64,000 nucleotides of DNA from Micrococcales bacterium UBA7469 (GCA_002479805.1 DLPB01000011.1:8520-72519); one strand, 5' to 3'. Shown: positions 23,274 to 32,561, numbered from the stretch's first letter. Translations and numbers: made by a program. Notes: generated from the sequence alone by a model not told the origin.

Positions 23274-24107
23274 ATGAATCATTTGCCAGCGAACCTAACT
23301 ATGGGTGCGGTGACTCTAAAAGTTGCCGATGTTGAGAAGATGCTCAGGTTTTACACCCAGGGAGTGGGCCTCAAGGTGATCAGCAGTTCGCCAAACGGTT
23401 ACGTGCTGGGGGAGAACGAACCGGTCTTGTTCTTGGAGCATGCGCCAGAACTTAGGCAGGCCGGCGAGCACGAAGCCGGGCTTTTTCACACCGCTTTCCT
23501 TTTCACCTCAGAGGCCTCACTGGCCTACGCTGTGGCGGCGGTGGCGAGCCAATATCCCGGCAGTTTCACTGGAAGTGCAGATCACTTGGTATCTAAAGCC
23601 TTCTACTTCGATGACCCAGAGGGCAATGGCGTTGAGCTTTACTTTGATCGCCCGCGGGATCAGTGGCAGTGGCAAAACGGCGAGGTCAAGATGGCAACTC
23701 TGGTACTAGATCCAAATCAGTTCCTCTCGACCCACCTAACAGAAGCCACACCTGAAGTTGCAAACATTGGCCACGTTCACCTGAGCGTTGGTTCTATCGA
23801 GCAGGCCAAAGATTTTTATGTAAATACCCTCGGTTTTGACATCACCACCAATTACGCCAACACCGCACTCTTTGTGGCTGCCGGTGGTTATCACCACCAC
23901 ATGGCCATGAATATCTGGCGCTCCCGTGGCGCCGGCAAAAGGCAGCCAACTCTCGGGCTTGGCGAGGTTCGCATCGAACTTGGTAGCGCTGATGAGCTTT
24001 CAAAACTAGAGGACTTCCTAAAGCACTCTGCCTCGCAATTTGCCAATGACGGGGAATCAATTCGAATTCTCGACCCATGGGGCAATCAGGTCGCAATTCG
24101 GGCATAA
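23274..24107 (+). CDS. Two-domain VOC (glyoxalase/extradiol dioxygenase) protein, CatE-like
   Basis: A 277-residue protein with two VOC modules: residues about 8-120 (MGAVTLKVADVEKMLRFYTQ to GNGVELYFDR) and about 160-275 (NIGHVHLSVGSIEQAKDFYV to ILDPWGNQVAIR). Metal ligands are probably the His of VHLSV and the Glu of VELYFD or its equivalents. The arrangement resembles Bacillus CatE (catechol 2,3-dioxygenase), but a dioxygenase function is not proven. TAGACT ends 7 bases before the ATG, so the message is probably leaderless. Confidence 0.8.
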   Translation: MNHLPANLTMGAVTLKVADVEKMLRFYTQGVGLKVISSSPNGYVLGENEPVLFLEHAPELRQAGEHEAGLFHTAFLFTSEASLAYAVAAVASQYPGSFTGSADHLVSKAFYFDDPEGNGVELYFDRPRDQWQWQNGEVKMATLVLDPNQFLSTHLTEATPEVANIGHVHLSVGSIEQAKDFYVNTLGFDITTNYANTALFVAAGGYHHHMAMNIWRSRGAGKRQPTLGLGEVRIELGSADELSKLEDFLKHSASQFANDGESIRILDPWGNQVAIRA

Positions 24108-24114
24108 TCAAAGC

Positions 24115-25254
24115 GTGAACTCAGACAGTTTTGGCAATTTCGCCAATCGCTCCAGCTCAAAGTGGCGTCGCTTTCCCGAAGATGTGCTACCCATGCACGT
24201 TGCAGAGATGGATTTCGAGGTGGCTCCTGCGATTCGAGATCGCATCAAAGATTTAGCCGATCGTTCTGACCTCGGCTACACCGGCCCGATTCCAGAGGTC
24301 GCCAAATCTTTTGAACACTTTGCACTGGACCGCTGGGGTTGGCAGATTGCTCCCGAGCAACTAAAGCTAGCCACCGATGTTGGGGTGGCGGCAGTAGAAA
24401 TTTTGCGAGTGCTGACTTCACCTGGCGACAAAGTCTTGGTAAACAGCCCGGTCTACTCGAGCTTTTACCACTGGATCGAAGAGGTTCACGCCGAGGTAGT
24501 GGACGCTCCGCTGGTTCTAAAAGGTGATGACTGGGTTTTAGACCTGAGTGCCATTGAGGCAGCCTTCAAGTCAGGTGTCAAGGTTTACATGCTCTGTTCA
24601 CCGCAGAACCCAGTGGGACGCGTTCACACCGCGAAAGAACTCACCGCGGTTGCTGAGCTGGCGGATAAGTATGGCGTTACGGTGATCAGCGATGAGATTC
24701 ACGCTCCACTTAGCTGGGTGCCATTCACCCCATACCTGGCACTAGGTCCAGCCGCAGAGCGCACTGGTGTAACCATTACTTCAAGTTCTAAGGCTTGGAA
24801 TGTTGCCGGGCTAAAGGCCGCTTTTCTATTGACGCAAGGTTCTGAGGTGCAGAACCGCCTGAAGGGCATCCCCGATGCCATGCACTGGCGCACATCGCTA
24901 GTTGGGGCATTTGCGATGGAGAGTGCATTTAGTGACTCGGTCAACTGGCTGGATGATGCAGTTGAACAGATTCAAGAGAATCTTGCCTTCTTCCAGGACG
25001 AAGTTGCCCAAAAGCTTCCAAAGGCCAAGCTATTCAACATGGAAAGCACCTATTTGGTGTGGGTAGATCTATCCGCCTATCGAGTTGATCGTCCACAGCA
25101 GGTGATTTTGCAACAGGCCAGGGTGGCGGTTGTGCCGGGTGAAGACCATGCGCCCGGTGATGAGTACTCGAATTACATTCGGTTCAACATCGCAACCTCA
25201 AAGGCCAGGATCAGCGAGGCAGTCTCGCGAATTTCAAAGGTGCTCGAGGGCTAG
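24115..25254 (+). CDS. PLP-dependent cystathionine beta-lyase, PatB/MalY family
   Basis: A 379-residue fold-type I PLP enzyme. The start (NFANRSSSKWRRF) and MHVAEMDFEVAP are typical of MalY/PatB. The PLP lysine is in TSSSKAWNVAGLK, and SPQNPVGRVH and SDEIHAPL are conserved. Members cleave cystathionine or other cysteine S-conjugates to thiol, pyruvate and ammonia. GTG 24115 is chosen: CATAAT ends 6 bases upstream and the longer frame overlaps the previous gene. It converges on metZ, another sulfur amino acid gene, overlapping by 21 bases. Confidence 0.88.
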   Translation: MNSDSFGNFANRSSSKWRRFPEDVLPMHVAEMDFEVAPAIRDRIKDLADRSDLGYTGPIPEVAKSFEHFALDRWGWQIAPEQLKLATDVGVAAVEILRVLTSPGDKVLVNSPVYSSFYHWIEEVHAEVVDAPLVLKGDDWVLDLSAIEAAFKSGVKVYMLCSPQNPVGRVHTAKELTAVAELADKYGVTVISDEIHAPLSWVPFTPYLALGPAAERTGVTITSSSKAWNVAGLKAAFLLTQGSEVQNRLKGIPDAMHWRTSLVGAFAMESAFSDSVNWLDDAVEQIQENLAFFQDEVAQKLPKAKLFNMESTYLVWVDLSAYRVDRPQQVILQQARVAVVPGEDHAPGDEYSNYIRFNIATSKARISEAVSRISKVLEG

Positions 25255-26463
25255 TTTTAGATCGGTGATCAAATCACCGGGGTGCTCAAGCCCCACCGAG
25301 AGCCGCAAGGTCGACTCGGTAATCCCCATCTTGAGCTGAGTCTCGGTGCCTAAGCGCCGGTGGGTTGATGATGCTGGGTGAGTAATCAAAGACCTGGAGT
25401 CACCAAGGTTGTTTGAGATGTCAATTACCTCAAGAGCATTCATAAAAGCGAAAGTCTTGGCCTTATCCGCATCAAGCTGAATCGCCAAGGTGGTGCCACC
25501 CTTGAGCATCTGTTTTTTAGCAAGTGCTGAATCCGAGTGGGAATCCAAAAATGGGTGCACAACTCGCGCCACACCTTTTGAGCCCTCAAGCGCGGCTGCC
25601 ACCTCAAATGCCGTGTCGGCCATTTTGTTGACTCGCATCGACATGGTCTCAAGTGACTTGGTTAGCACCCAAGCGTTGAAGGGTGAAAGCGATGGCCCGG
25701 TGTGACGAGTGAAGGGCTTCAGCACCTCATTGATGTATTGCTTGGAGCCAACCACCGCACCGCCAAGCACTCGCCCCTGGCCATCCATGTGCTTGGTGGC
25801 GGAATACATCACGACATCGGCACCGAGTTCAAGAGGCTTCTGCAAAACCGGCGAGGCCATCACGTTATCGACGATCAATATGCCGCCGGCCTGGTGGGTG
25901 AGTTTGGCAACCAGCGCGATGTCAACAATTTCCATCAGCGGGTTGCTCGGTGTCTCAATGAAGACAGCCTTCACCGGTTTGGCGAGTGCATTGGTCCAGG
26001 CCTCTTCGGTGTTAGCCGAGACAATCTCAACCTGCACGCCCCACTTGGGCAAAATCTCGGTCAGCACCACATAGCAGGAGGAGAACATTGCAGGCGATGC
26101 CACCACGCGGTCTCCGGCTTCAACAAACGAAGCCAGCGAGGCAAACATTGCGGCCATGCCGGTGCCGGTTGCCAGCGCGGCCTCGGCTCCTTCGATTAGC
26201 GCTAGTCGCTCCTCGAACATCGCAACGGTCGGGTTGGAGAAGCGGGAGTATAGATAGTGCTCTTCGGTCTCCATGAATGCTTGCTCGGCCTGCTCGGCAG
26301 AGTCATAGCTGAATCCACTGGTTAGAAACAGCGCTTCTGAGGTCTCGGCAAAGCCTGAGCGAATTAATCCGCCACGAACACTCACGGTGTCGGGGTGTAA
26401 TTCGCGCGTAGTTGGCTGGTTGATTGGATCATTGTGACCCCAGGGCCGAGAACGCTTTGTCAT
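25234..26463 (-). CDS. metZ: O-succinylhomoserine sulfhydrylase
   Basis: A 409-residue PLP enzyme of the Cys/Met metabolism family, expected to form homocysteine directly from an activated homoserine and sulfide. Visible are HPDTVSVRGGL, YSRFSNPTVAMFEERLALIEG, the Asp of LIVDNVMASP and the PLP Lys in YSATKHMDGQGRVLGG; this last sequence is characteristic of MetZ. Cystathionine gamma-synthase is an alternative. A TATGTT hexamer ends 8 bases before the ATG, and the gene is divergent from the SprT-like gene. Confidence 0.88.
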   Translation of the reverse strand: MTKRSRPWGHNDPINQPTTRELHPDTVSVRGGLIRSGFAETSEALFLTSGFSYDSAEQAEQAFMETEEHYLYSRFSNPTVAMFEERLALIEGAEAALATGTGMAAMFASLASFVEAGDRVVASPAMFSSCYVVLTEILPKWGVQVEIVSANTEEAWTNALAKPVKAVFIETPSNPLMEIVDIALVAKLTHQAGGILIVDNVMASPVLQKPLELGADVVMYSATKHMDGQGRVLGGAVVGSKQYINEVLKPFTRHTGPSLSPFNAWVLTKSLETMSMRVNKMADTAFEVAAALEGSKGVARVVHPFLDSHSDSALAKKQMLKGGTTLAIQLDADKAKTFAFMNALEVIDISNNLGDSRSLITHPASSTHRRLGTETQLKMGITESTLRLSVGLEHPGDLITDLKLALEHL

Positions 26464-26501
26464 AAGGCAAAAACATACCGCTTTCGGGCTACTCTTGGCA
26501 C

Positions 26502-26942
26502 GTGTTTGACCAAGTAAGTCAGTTGGCCCAGGAGCTATTTCAGCGTCACGGGCTGGTGAACTACTCCTTTGGGTTCGATCGAGCCATTCGCAGGGCTGGT
26601 CTTTGCAACTATTCGCAAAAGCGCATCACTATTTCCAGGCACCTAGTCGAAGCAGGCGATATCCACGTGATCGAGCAGGTGCTGCTGCACGAAATTGCCC
26701 ATGCGCTCTGTGGCCAGGCGGCCGGTCACGGCAAAGTTTGGAAGGCCAAGGCAACCGAGCTGGGTTACCTGCACCAGAGAATCGATGGCACGCCGCTTGC
26801 CAAACAGGTTGCCAAGTATCGCGGTCAGTGCCCAGGCGGGCACGAGCACTTTAGATCTCGCAAGCCCACCAGAATGCTCAGCTGCAAACTTTGTGCCCCG
26901 AGTTTCTCTCGGCGTTACCTAATCAACTGGGTTGAGAACTAG
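26502..26942 (+). CDS. SprT-like zinc metalloprotease domain protein
   Basis: A 146-residue protein with the zinc-protease signature HEIAHALCGQAAGHGKVW (HExxH plus a third His). It ends in a probable zinc ribbon with Cys pairs (GQCPGGHEH and CKLCAPSF). SprT-like domains in eukaryotes repair DNA-protein crosslinks; bacterial roles are poorly known. TACTCT ends 6 bases before the GTG start, a leaderless pattern. The 3' end overlaps the carotenoid operon end by 4 bases. Confidence 0.85.
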   Translation: MFDQVSQLAQELFQRHGLVNYSFGFDRAIRRAGLCNYSQKRITISRHLVEAGDIHVIEQVLLHEIAHALCGQAAGHGKVWKAKATELGYLHQRIDGTPLAKQVAKYRGQCPGGHEHFRSRKPTRMLSCKLCAPSFSRRYLINWVEN

Positions 26943-27793
26943 GCGCTTGGTCCGATCAACAGTGAGCAGATCACCGCTCCAGCAAAAAAGTTGAGCCAAA
27001 TAAACACTTTCCAGCCTCGATTTGCTCGCTCACAGTTCTCATCGGTGATGCCCAGTTCCCGTCCCACCACAACTAGGTAGGGGAGAGCGGCTAGGGCTGC
27101 AAAGGCAAAGCGATCTGGTAGCCCAAGTGCTAACAATCCTGCAATTAGGTAGAAGCCAAAAGCGATTCGGGTGGTGAGTCTGGCCCCTAATTGGGTTGCG
27201 ATCGAAGCAATCCTGGCTTCGCGGTCTGCCCGCACATCCTGAACCGCACCAAAGGCATGGGATGCCATGCCCCAAAGCATGAAGGCGGCGATGCCGATCA
27301 GCTGGTGCGAACTTATTTCAGCATCAGCCATGGCTAGACCCACCAGCATCGGTCCAACAAAGTGCCAGGCGCTGGTCACCGAATCCAAAAACGGAATCTC
27401 TTTGAACCTAAGACCCTTCAGGCTGTATGCCACAACCGCAAACAAAGTCAGCCAGAGCCAGAGTGTGGCATTCAGGTTGATGGTTGAGAGCGAAATTGCA
27501 AAAGGAGCCGAAATACCAAACGCGAGAATCAGAGTCAGTTGGTGATATTTGGGGTCAAGTAGTGCTCCCTCGATGCCACCTTTACGCGGGTTACGCAGAT
27601 CGCTCTCGTAATCAAAAACGTCGTTCACCCCGTACATCAAGAGGTTGTAGGGGATGAGAAAGAAGAAACTCCCCACCCAAAACACCCAGTCCATTTGCCC
27701 GCTGGTGAAGAAATAGGCAGCACCGAATGGGAAGGCGGTATTGATCCAGGAGATTGGGCGAGATGCCACAAAAAGCTTTGAAATTGCGCTCAC
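26939..27793 (-). CDS. crtEb: Lycopene elongase / prenyltransferase (UbiA family)
   Basis: A 284-residue membrane prenyltransferase. The first Asp-rich motif NDVFDYESD is at residues 57-65, and a second (VQDVRADREARI) lies in the middle; about eight hydrophobic segments are present. In C50-carotenoid makers CrtEb adds C5 dimethylallyl units to lycopene, giving flavuxanthin. It is the last gene of crtB-crtI-crtYe-crtYf-crtEb, the same order as in Corynebacterium glutamicum, overlapping crtYf by 4 bases. Confidence 0.88.
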   Translation of the reverse strand: MSAISKLFVASRPISWINTAFPFGAAYFFTSGQMDWVFWVGSFFFLIPYNLLMYGVNDVFDYESDLRNPRKGGIEGALLDPKYHQLTLILAFGISAPFAISLSTINLNATLWLWLTLFAVVAYSLKGLRFKEIPFLDSVTSAWHFVGPMLVGLAMADAEISSHQLIGIAAFMLWGMASHAFGAVQDVRADREARIASIATQLGARLTTRIAFGFYLIAGLLALGLPDRFAFAALAALPYLVVVGRELGITDENCERANRGWKVFIWLNFFAGAVICSLLIGPSA

Positions 27794-28089
27794 TTTTTCC
27801 TCCCCAAAAGCTCCCAGGTCAGCGGAATCATAACCAGTCCAACCAGGGTGTAGGAGAAGTCTTCAATGGGCGCGACCCCCAGCTTGATTCCCGAGATTAG
27901 TTTCTCGTCGTAACCAACGATCCCGGCCAGGATGATCAGATTGTCAAAGACCAGGGTCATAAAAAGCGTAAGCACGGCGGCCAATCGCAGAGCGCCTGGG
28001 TTCAACTGCTTCCGAAACAAGATTGCAACTAGGCCCGCCAGCAATACCGGAGGCAGGGCAATGCTCAGATAGCTCAACTCTTGCGCCAT
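27790..28089 (-). CDS. crtYf: C50 carotenoid cyclase subunit CrtYf
   Basis: A 99-residue membrane protein with three hydrophobic segments and the cyclase-domain motif APIEDFSYTLVG. It is one half of a heterodimeric lycopene-type cyclase that forms epsilon- or gamma-ended C50 rings with CrtYe. Ring type cannot be told from the sequence alone. It overlaps crtYe by 16 bases and crtEb by 4, so expression is tightly coupled. Confidence 0.85.
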   Translation of the reverse strand: MAQELSYLSIALPPVLLAGLVAILFRKQLNPGALRLAAVLTLFMTLVFDNLIILAGIVGYDEKLISGIKLGVAPIEDFSYTLVGLVMIPLTWELLGRKK

Positions 28090-28382
28090 TTAGCGAACCC
28101 CAGGTAGGCAATCAAAATCGTGTAGCTCAAAAGCGTAAGGAAGAACACTTCTTCGATGGGCAGTTCCGGTGCGATGGTGATTCCTGTGAGATAAGGCCCC
28201 GAGCCTCGAAAGAAAATGCCTTGAGCGATCCCCACCAAATCCCAAATCAAAAAGACCACCACGGCGATGGTGAGTGTTGCCAGGGTTCTGAGCGGCTGGG
28301 TAAAAAGCGCGAGCTTGTGCCTGAAATCAATTAGCCCCATACCCAAAAGGGATACGGCTAGGGCTAAGAGATAAAGGATCAA
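28074..28382 (-). CDS. crtYe: C50 carotenoid cyclase subunit CrtYe
   Basis: A 102-residue partner of CrtYf with three hydrophobic segments and the related motif PELPIEEVFFLTL, the conserved acidic centre of lycopene cyclase domains. The two small subunits together equal the fused cyclases of archaea and fungi. It overlaps the crtI end by 4 bases. Confidence 0.85.
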   Translation of the reverse strand: MILYLLALAVSLLGMGLIDFRHKLALFTQPLRTLATLTIAVVVFLIWDLVGIAQGIFFRGSGPYLTGITIAPELPIEEVFFLTLLSYTILIAYLGFAKWRKS

Positions 28383-29941
28383 GCCAAGCCTTTCCAGGTC
28401 TTCACTGGCTTGAGTTCGCCCTTGATCGGTCCGGAGCTTCTGTCATCGGTGAGGTGCTTGTAAACCAGCTCCGCACCAATCAAACACATTGGTAAGCCAA
28501 TACCTGGAATGGTGTTGTGGCCAACGTAGAACAGGTTCTTTAGTTTCTTGGAGTAGTTCTTTGGTCTGAAGAAGGCGCTTTGTCTCAGCGTGTGTGCCAT
28601 GCCAAGCGCGGTGCCGCTCCAGGCATTGAGTTCGTTTTGGAAATCGCGCGGACCCATGGTTCTGCGAACCACAATTCGATCCTTCAGGTCTGGAATCTCA
28701 CACCACTGAGCAATCTGATCGATCACCTTGTCAGCTGCTGCCTCGAAGCTGGCATCGCCAGCACCGCCAATGCCAACATCGGCAGCTGCTGGAACCAGCA
28801 CAAAGATGTTTTCCATGCCCTCAGGAGCAACCGAAGGGTCAGTCTTGGAAGGGTTGCAGATGTAGAGGCTGGCCGGGTCTGGCACTTCAGACTTTCCATC
28901 CGCCTTGCGGAAGACTTTCGCGAAGTTCTTGCCCCAATCCTTGGTGTACAAAAGCGTGTGGTGATCGAGCTGATCGATCTTGCCCTTGACGCCCAGATAC
29001 ATAAGTAGGGCCGATGGCCCCGGCACTCGCTTGTCCCACCAAGACTGCGGGAAGGACTGATGCTTGCGCTCGAGCAACTTGGTCTCGACAAAGTGCAGGT
29101 CAGCGCTCGCAACCACTACTTCGGCTCGATACTCGGCGGCACCAACCTGAACACCAACCGCTTTGCCGCCCTCGGTCAAGATTTTGCTAACCGGCGACGA
29201 AGTGTGGATCTCGGCACCGTGCTCTTTGGCAAGGCGGGCCACCGATTCAATCAGGGTGTAAAAACCACCCTGCGGGTAAAAGACGCCCTGATTCATATCA
29301 ACGTGGGTCATCAGGTGATACATGGCCGGAGTGTTGTATGGCGAAGCTCCCAAGAACACGGCCGGGAAGTTCAGCATTTTCTTGAGCCGCTCGTCTTTGA
29401 CGAACTGCCCAGAGAAGTCATAGAGCGAGGTGGTGAGTAGCTTGAGGAACTTGCCCAGCTTGGCCAAGACTTCAGGGTGCAAAAAGCTTCTGACGTCTTT
29501 GAAGTTGGTGTACAAGAAGTGCTTTATTGATAGGTCATATGCTTCTTCGGCGCTATCTAGGTAGCGCTGCAGCTGCTCGCCACTGCCGGGTTCGATTGAC
29601 TCAAACATGGCCTTGATCTCGGGGAGCTGCTCGCTCATCACCAAGCGGTCGCCTAGCCCCTCATTGCGGGTTTGGTATGCCGGGGTGAGTCGAACCAGGT
29701 CGAGCTCTTTTGCCGCGGTGGTTCCCATCAGGTTGTAAAACTGCTCGAAAGCATCCGGCATTAGATACCAGCTTGGGCCCATGTCGAAGCGAAAGCCATC
29801 TTTTTCCCACAGGTAGGCACGACCACCGAGGCCCTCTCGAGCCTCGAAAAGCTTTACCTTCATGCCAGCCTTTGAAAGCAGCGCGGCAGTTGAGAGACCA
29901 GCGATGCCACCGCCAATTACGATTGCGGTTTTTTGGCTCAT
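28379..29941 (-). CDS. crtI: Phytoene desaturase
   Basis: A 520-residue FAD-dependent desaturase that converts phytoene to lycopene at the membrane. The dinucleotide-binding motif VIGGGIAGLSTAALLSKAG is at the N-terminus, followed by FEAREGLGGRAYLWEKDGF; the C-terminal CrtI signature (FFRPKNYSKKLKNLFYVGH and GIGLPMCLIGAELV) is present. ATG 29941 is chosen because it lies just before the FAD motif and overlaps the crtB stop by 4 bases; an upstream in-frame codon lies inside crtB. Confidence 0.95.
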   Translation of the reverse strand: MSQKTAIVIGGGIAGLSTAALLSKAGMKVKLFEAREGLGGRAYLWEKDGFRFDMGPSWYLMPDAFEQFYNLMGTTAAKELDLVRLTPAYQTRNEGLGDRLVMSEQLPEIKAMFESIEPGSGEQLQRYLDSAEEAYDLSIKHFLYTNFKDVRSFLHPEVLAKLGKFLKLLTTSLYDFSGQFVKDERLKKMLNFPAVFLGASPYNTPAMYHLMTHVDMNQGVFYPQGGFYTLIESVARLAKEHGAEIHTSSPVSKILTEGGKAVGVQVGAAEYRAEVVVASADLHFVETKLLERKHQSFPQSWWDKRVPGPSALLMYLGVKGKIDQLDHHTLLYTKDWGKNFAKVFRKADGKSEVPDPASLYICNPSKTDPSVAPEGMENIFVLVPAAADVGIGGAGDASFEAAADKVIDQIAQWCEIPDLKDRIVVRRTMGPRDFQNELNAWSGTALGMAHTLRQSAFFRPKNYSKKLKNLFYVGHNTIPGIGLPMCLIGAELVYKHLTDDRSSGPIKGELKPVKTWKGLA

Positions 29942-30831
29942 GGTTTTGCTCCTAAGAAAGACTTGGCCAGCAGCCACAACTTCTTGAAGTTGCCAACGCT
30001 GATGCGAGTTTCAATCAATTTTTTGGCGTCGGTATTTCCGATTTTGTGGTTCAGCTCGGTAAACAACAGTTGTGCAGCGGTTACCGCAGGTCTTGCGGAT
30101 CTTGGCAGCAGCGGCAGCGATTTGGCACTGATTTCAAGATCGGCATTGATGTCTGCAACAAGGCGAGCCTTGGTTGATTCATCAAAATTAGAGACCTTGA
30201 CGTTTGGAAAGTAGCTGCGGCCCAGTCGCTTGAAGTCGGCGCTGAGGTCTCTGAGGAAATTCACCTTCTGAAATGCGCTGCCCAGGGCTCTGGCGCCTTT
30301 TACCAGGGCGACCTTTTGTTCTTTGGTGTAGCTCTCGCCGTTTACAAAAGCTGCTAGACACATCAGGCCAACCACTTCCGCAGAGCCATAAACGTAGGTG
30401 TCAAAGGAGGCCTGATCGTGCTCGGTCTCGGTGAGATCTTGCCGCATTGAGTAGAAAAATGGCTCCACGATGTCTTTGCTGATGCCCACCTCACGAGCGG
30501 TAATCGCAAACGCGTGAATGATCAAATTAGTGCTGAAGCCAAGCTGCATGGCCCGGTAGGTCTCCTGCTCAAATGCATTGAGCTCAGCTTCGGGATCCAG
30601 GTCGGCACCTTTAGCCTGCGCCTCTGCGGCCGAGCCATCCACAATCTCATCGGCCACCCTAACCAGGGCATAGATATTCTCGACGTGATGCCTAACGGTT
30701 TTGGAGAGCAACCGGGTTGCCATGCCGAAGGATGTGGAGTAGCTGTAGATCACTTCTTTGCTAGCTCGATGAGCTGCCAGCGAATAAAGGGTTAGCCCAG
30801 TAGGGACCTTGGTCGTATCTTGGCTTTCCAC
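29938..30831 (-). CDS. crtB: Phytoene synthase
   Basis: A 297-residue trans-isoprenyl synthase that condenses two geranylgeranyl diphosphates to phytoene. The two Asp-rich motifs DEIVD (61-65) and DLSAD (195-199, in NFLRDLSADF) are present, as is YSTSF near residue 31. First gene of the carotenoid operon. The GTG start is preceded by TAGCCT ending 6 bases upstream, so a leaderless transcript is likely. No GGPP synthase gene (crtE/idsA) is adjacent, unlike the corynebacterial cluster. Confidence 0.93.
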   Translation of the reverse strand: MESQDTTKVPTGLTLYSLAAHRASKEVIYSYSTSFGMATRLLSKTVRHHVENIYALVRVADEIVDGSAAEAQAKGADLDPEAELNAFEQETYRAMQLGFSTNLIIHAFAITAREVGISKDIVEPFFYSMRQDLTETEHDQASFDTYVYGSAEVVGLMCLAAFVNGESYTKEQKVALVKGARALGSAFQKVNFLRDLSADFKRLGRSYFPNVKVSNFDESTKARLVADINADLEISAKSLPLLPRSARPAVTAAQLLFTELNHKIGNTDAKKLIETRISVGNFKKLWLLAKSFLGAKP

Positions 30832-30869
30832 CCTTCTAGGCTACTAGCTCTTGCAGTTAGACTTGCACC
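30832..30869. promoter_or_regulatory. Divergent leaderless promoters of crtB and ilvD
   Basis: Only 38 bases separate the two start codons. TAGCCT (minus, 30838-30843) ends 6 bases before crtB and TAGACT (plus, 30858-30863) ends 6 bases before ilvD. Each -35 region must lie over the other promoter's -10, so pigment and branched-chain amino acid promoters probably compete for polymerase. Confidence 0.7.
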
Positions 30870-32561
30870 ATGCCTAACTCGATGAAACCTCGCTCCCACG
30901 TAGTTACTGATGGCCTAGAGAGAGCAGCCGCTCGCGGCATGCTGCGCGCGGTCGGAATGGGAGATGAGGACTGGGAGAAGCCACAGATTGGTGTCGCCTC
31001 CTCCTGGAACGAGGTCACCCCTTGCAATCTGTCGCTTGATCGACTCGCTGATGCTGCGAAGCAGGGCGTGCACGCAGCCAAGGGCTACCCACTTGAGTTT
31101 GGAACCATTTCCGTCTCCGATGGCATTTCTATGGGTCACGAGGGAATGCACTTCTCTTTGGTTTCTCGCGAGGTAATCGCCGACTCGGTTGAGACCGTGA
31201 TGCAGGCTGAGCGCCTGGATGGCTCGGTGCTGCTGGCTGGTTGCGATAAGTCACTACCGGGCATGATGATGGCGGCAGCTCGTTTGGATTTGGCCTCGGT
31301 CTTCCTCTACGCCGGTTCGATTGCCCCGGGCTGGGTAAAGCTTTCCGATGGCACCGAGAAGCAGGTGACCATCATCGATGCCTTTGAGGCGGTTGGTGCC
31401 TGCAAGGCAGGCAAGATGAGCCAGGAGGATGTGGACCGCATTGAGCGCGCCATCTGTCCGGGTGAAGGTGCCTGCGGCGGAATGTACACCGCAAACACCA
31501 TGGCTTCAATCGGTGAGGCGCTAGGTCTGAGCCTGCCGGGATCGGCTTCTCCACCTTCGGCAGACCGTCGCCGCGATGCCTGGGCACACCGCTCCGGTGA
31601 GGCAGTGGTGAATCTAATCTCCAAGGGCATCACCGCCAGAAAGATTTTGACCAAGAAGGCATTCGAGAACGCAATTGCGGTCCTGATGGCATTTGGTGGC
31701 TCCACCAATGCCGTGCTGCACCTGCTTGCCATTGCGCGTGAGGCTGAGGTTGACCTCAAGCTCTCGGACTTCAACCGCATCGCCGAGAAGGTGCCGCACC
31801 TTGGTGACCTAAAGCCATTCGGTCAGTACGTTATGAACGACGTTGACCGCGTCGGCGGTGTTCCAGTGGTCATGAAGGCACTTTTGGATGCAGGTTTGAT
31901 TCACGGCGACTGCCTAACCGTTACCGGCAAGACTGTCGCCGAGAACCTGGCGGACATCAACCCACCAGACCCAGACGGCAAGATCATTCGCGCCATGGAC
32001 AACCCAATTCACAAAGATGGCGGCATCGCCGTGCTGCACGGAACGATTGCTCCAGACGGTGCCGTTGTGAAGACCGCTGGCTTTGACCTTGCCTTCTTTG
32101 AAGGACCGGCTCGAGTTTTCGAGCGTGAGGCTGGTGCCATGGAGGCACTATCGCGCGGCGAGATTAAGGCCGGCGATGTGGTCGTTATTCGCTACGAGGG
32201 ACCCAAGGGTGGCCCTGGAATGCGCGAGATGCTTGCCATCACCGGTGCAATTAAGGGTGCCGGTTTGGGCAAAGATGTCCTACTATTGACAGACGGACGA
32301 TTCTCGGGCGGCACAACCGGCCTATGTATCGGACATATTGCTCCAGAGGCCACCGATGGTGGACCGATTTCCCTGGTGCGTGATGGAGACCTGATTCGGG
32401 TTGACATCAAAGCTCGTTCGCTTGACTTACTGGTCGACGATGAAGAGTTGGCTCGCCGAAAGACTGAATGGCAGCCGCTGCCACCGCGCTACACCCGCGG
32501 TGTTCTCGCAAAGTACTCCAAGCTTGTGCACTCCGCCGCAGAAGGTGCCTACTGCGGTTAG
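30870..32561 (+). CDS. ilvD: Dihydroxy-acid dehydratase
   Basis: A 563-residue iron-sulfur dehydratase, the third common step of valine, leucine and isoleucine synthesis. Cluster and active-site segments are visible: LLAGCDKSLPGMMMA (Cys), PGEGACGGMYTANTM (Cys) and TDGRFSGGTTGLCIGH. Length is as in other actinobacteria. The ATG is immediately preceded by a -10-like TAGACT, so the mRNA probably starts at the ATG and carries no attenuator. It is followed after 27 bases by ilvB. Confidence 0.96.
   Translation: MPNSMKPRSHVVTDGLERAAARGMLRAVGMGDEDWEKPQIGVASSWNEVTPCNLSLDRLADAAKQGVHAAKGYPLEFGTISVSDGISMGHEGMHFSLVSREVIADSVETVMQAERLDGSVLLAGCDKSLPGMMMAAARLDLASVFLYAGSIAPGWVKLSDGTEKQVTIIDAFEAVGACKAGKMSQEDVDRIERAICPGEGACGGMYTANTMASIGEALGLSLPGSASPPSADRRRDAWAHRSGEAVVNLISKGITARKILTKKAFENAIAVLMAFGGSTNAVLHLLAIAREAEVDLKLSDFNRIAEKVPHLGDLKPFGQYVMNDVDRVGGVPVVMKALLDAGLIHGDCLTVTGKTVAENLADINPPDPDGKIIRAMDNPIHKDGGIAVLHGTIAPDGAVVKTAGFDLAFFEGPARVFEREAGAMEALSRGEIKAGDVVVIRYEGPKGGPGMREMLAITGAIKGAGLGKDVLLLTDGRFSGGTTGLCIGHIAPEATDGGPISLVRDGDLIRVDIKARSLDLLVDDEELARRKTEWQPLPPRYTRGVLAKYSKLVHSAAEGAYCG

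Noticed and set aside
25263..25279. A 7-bp hairpin (CGGTGAT/ATCACCG) near the malY-metZ convergence
   Set aside because: It lies inside the metZ coding sequence and lacks a T run on either strand, so it is not supported as a terminator.
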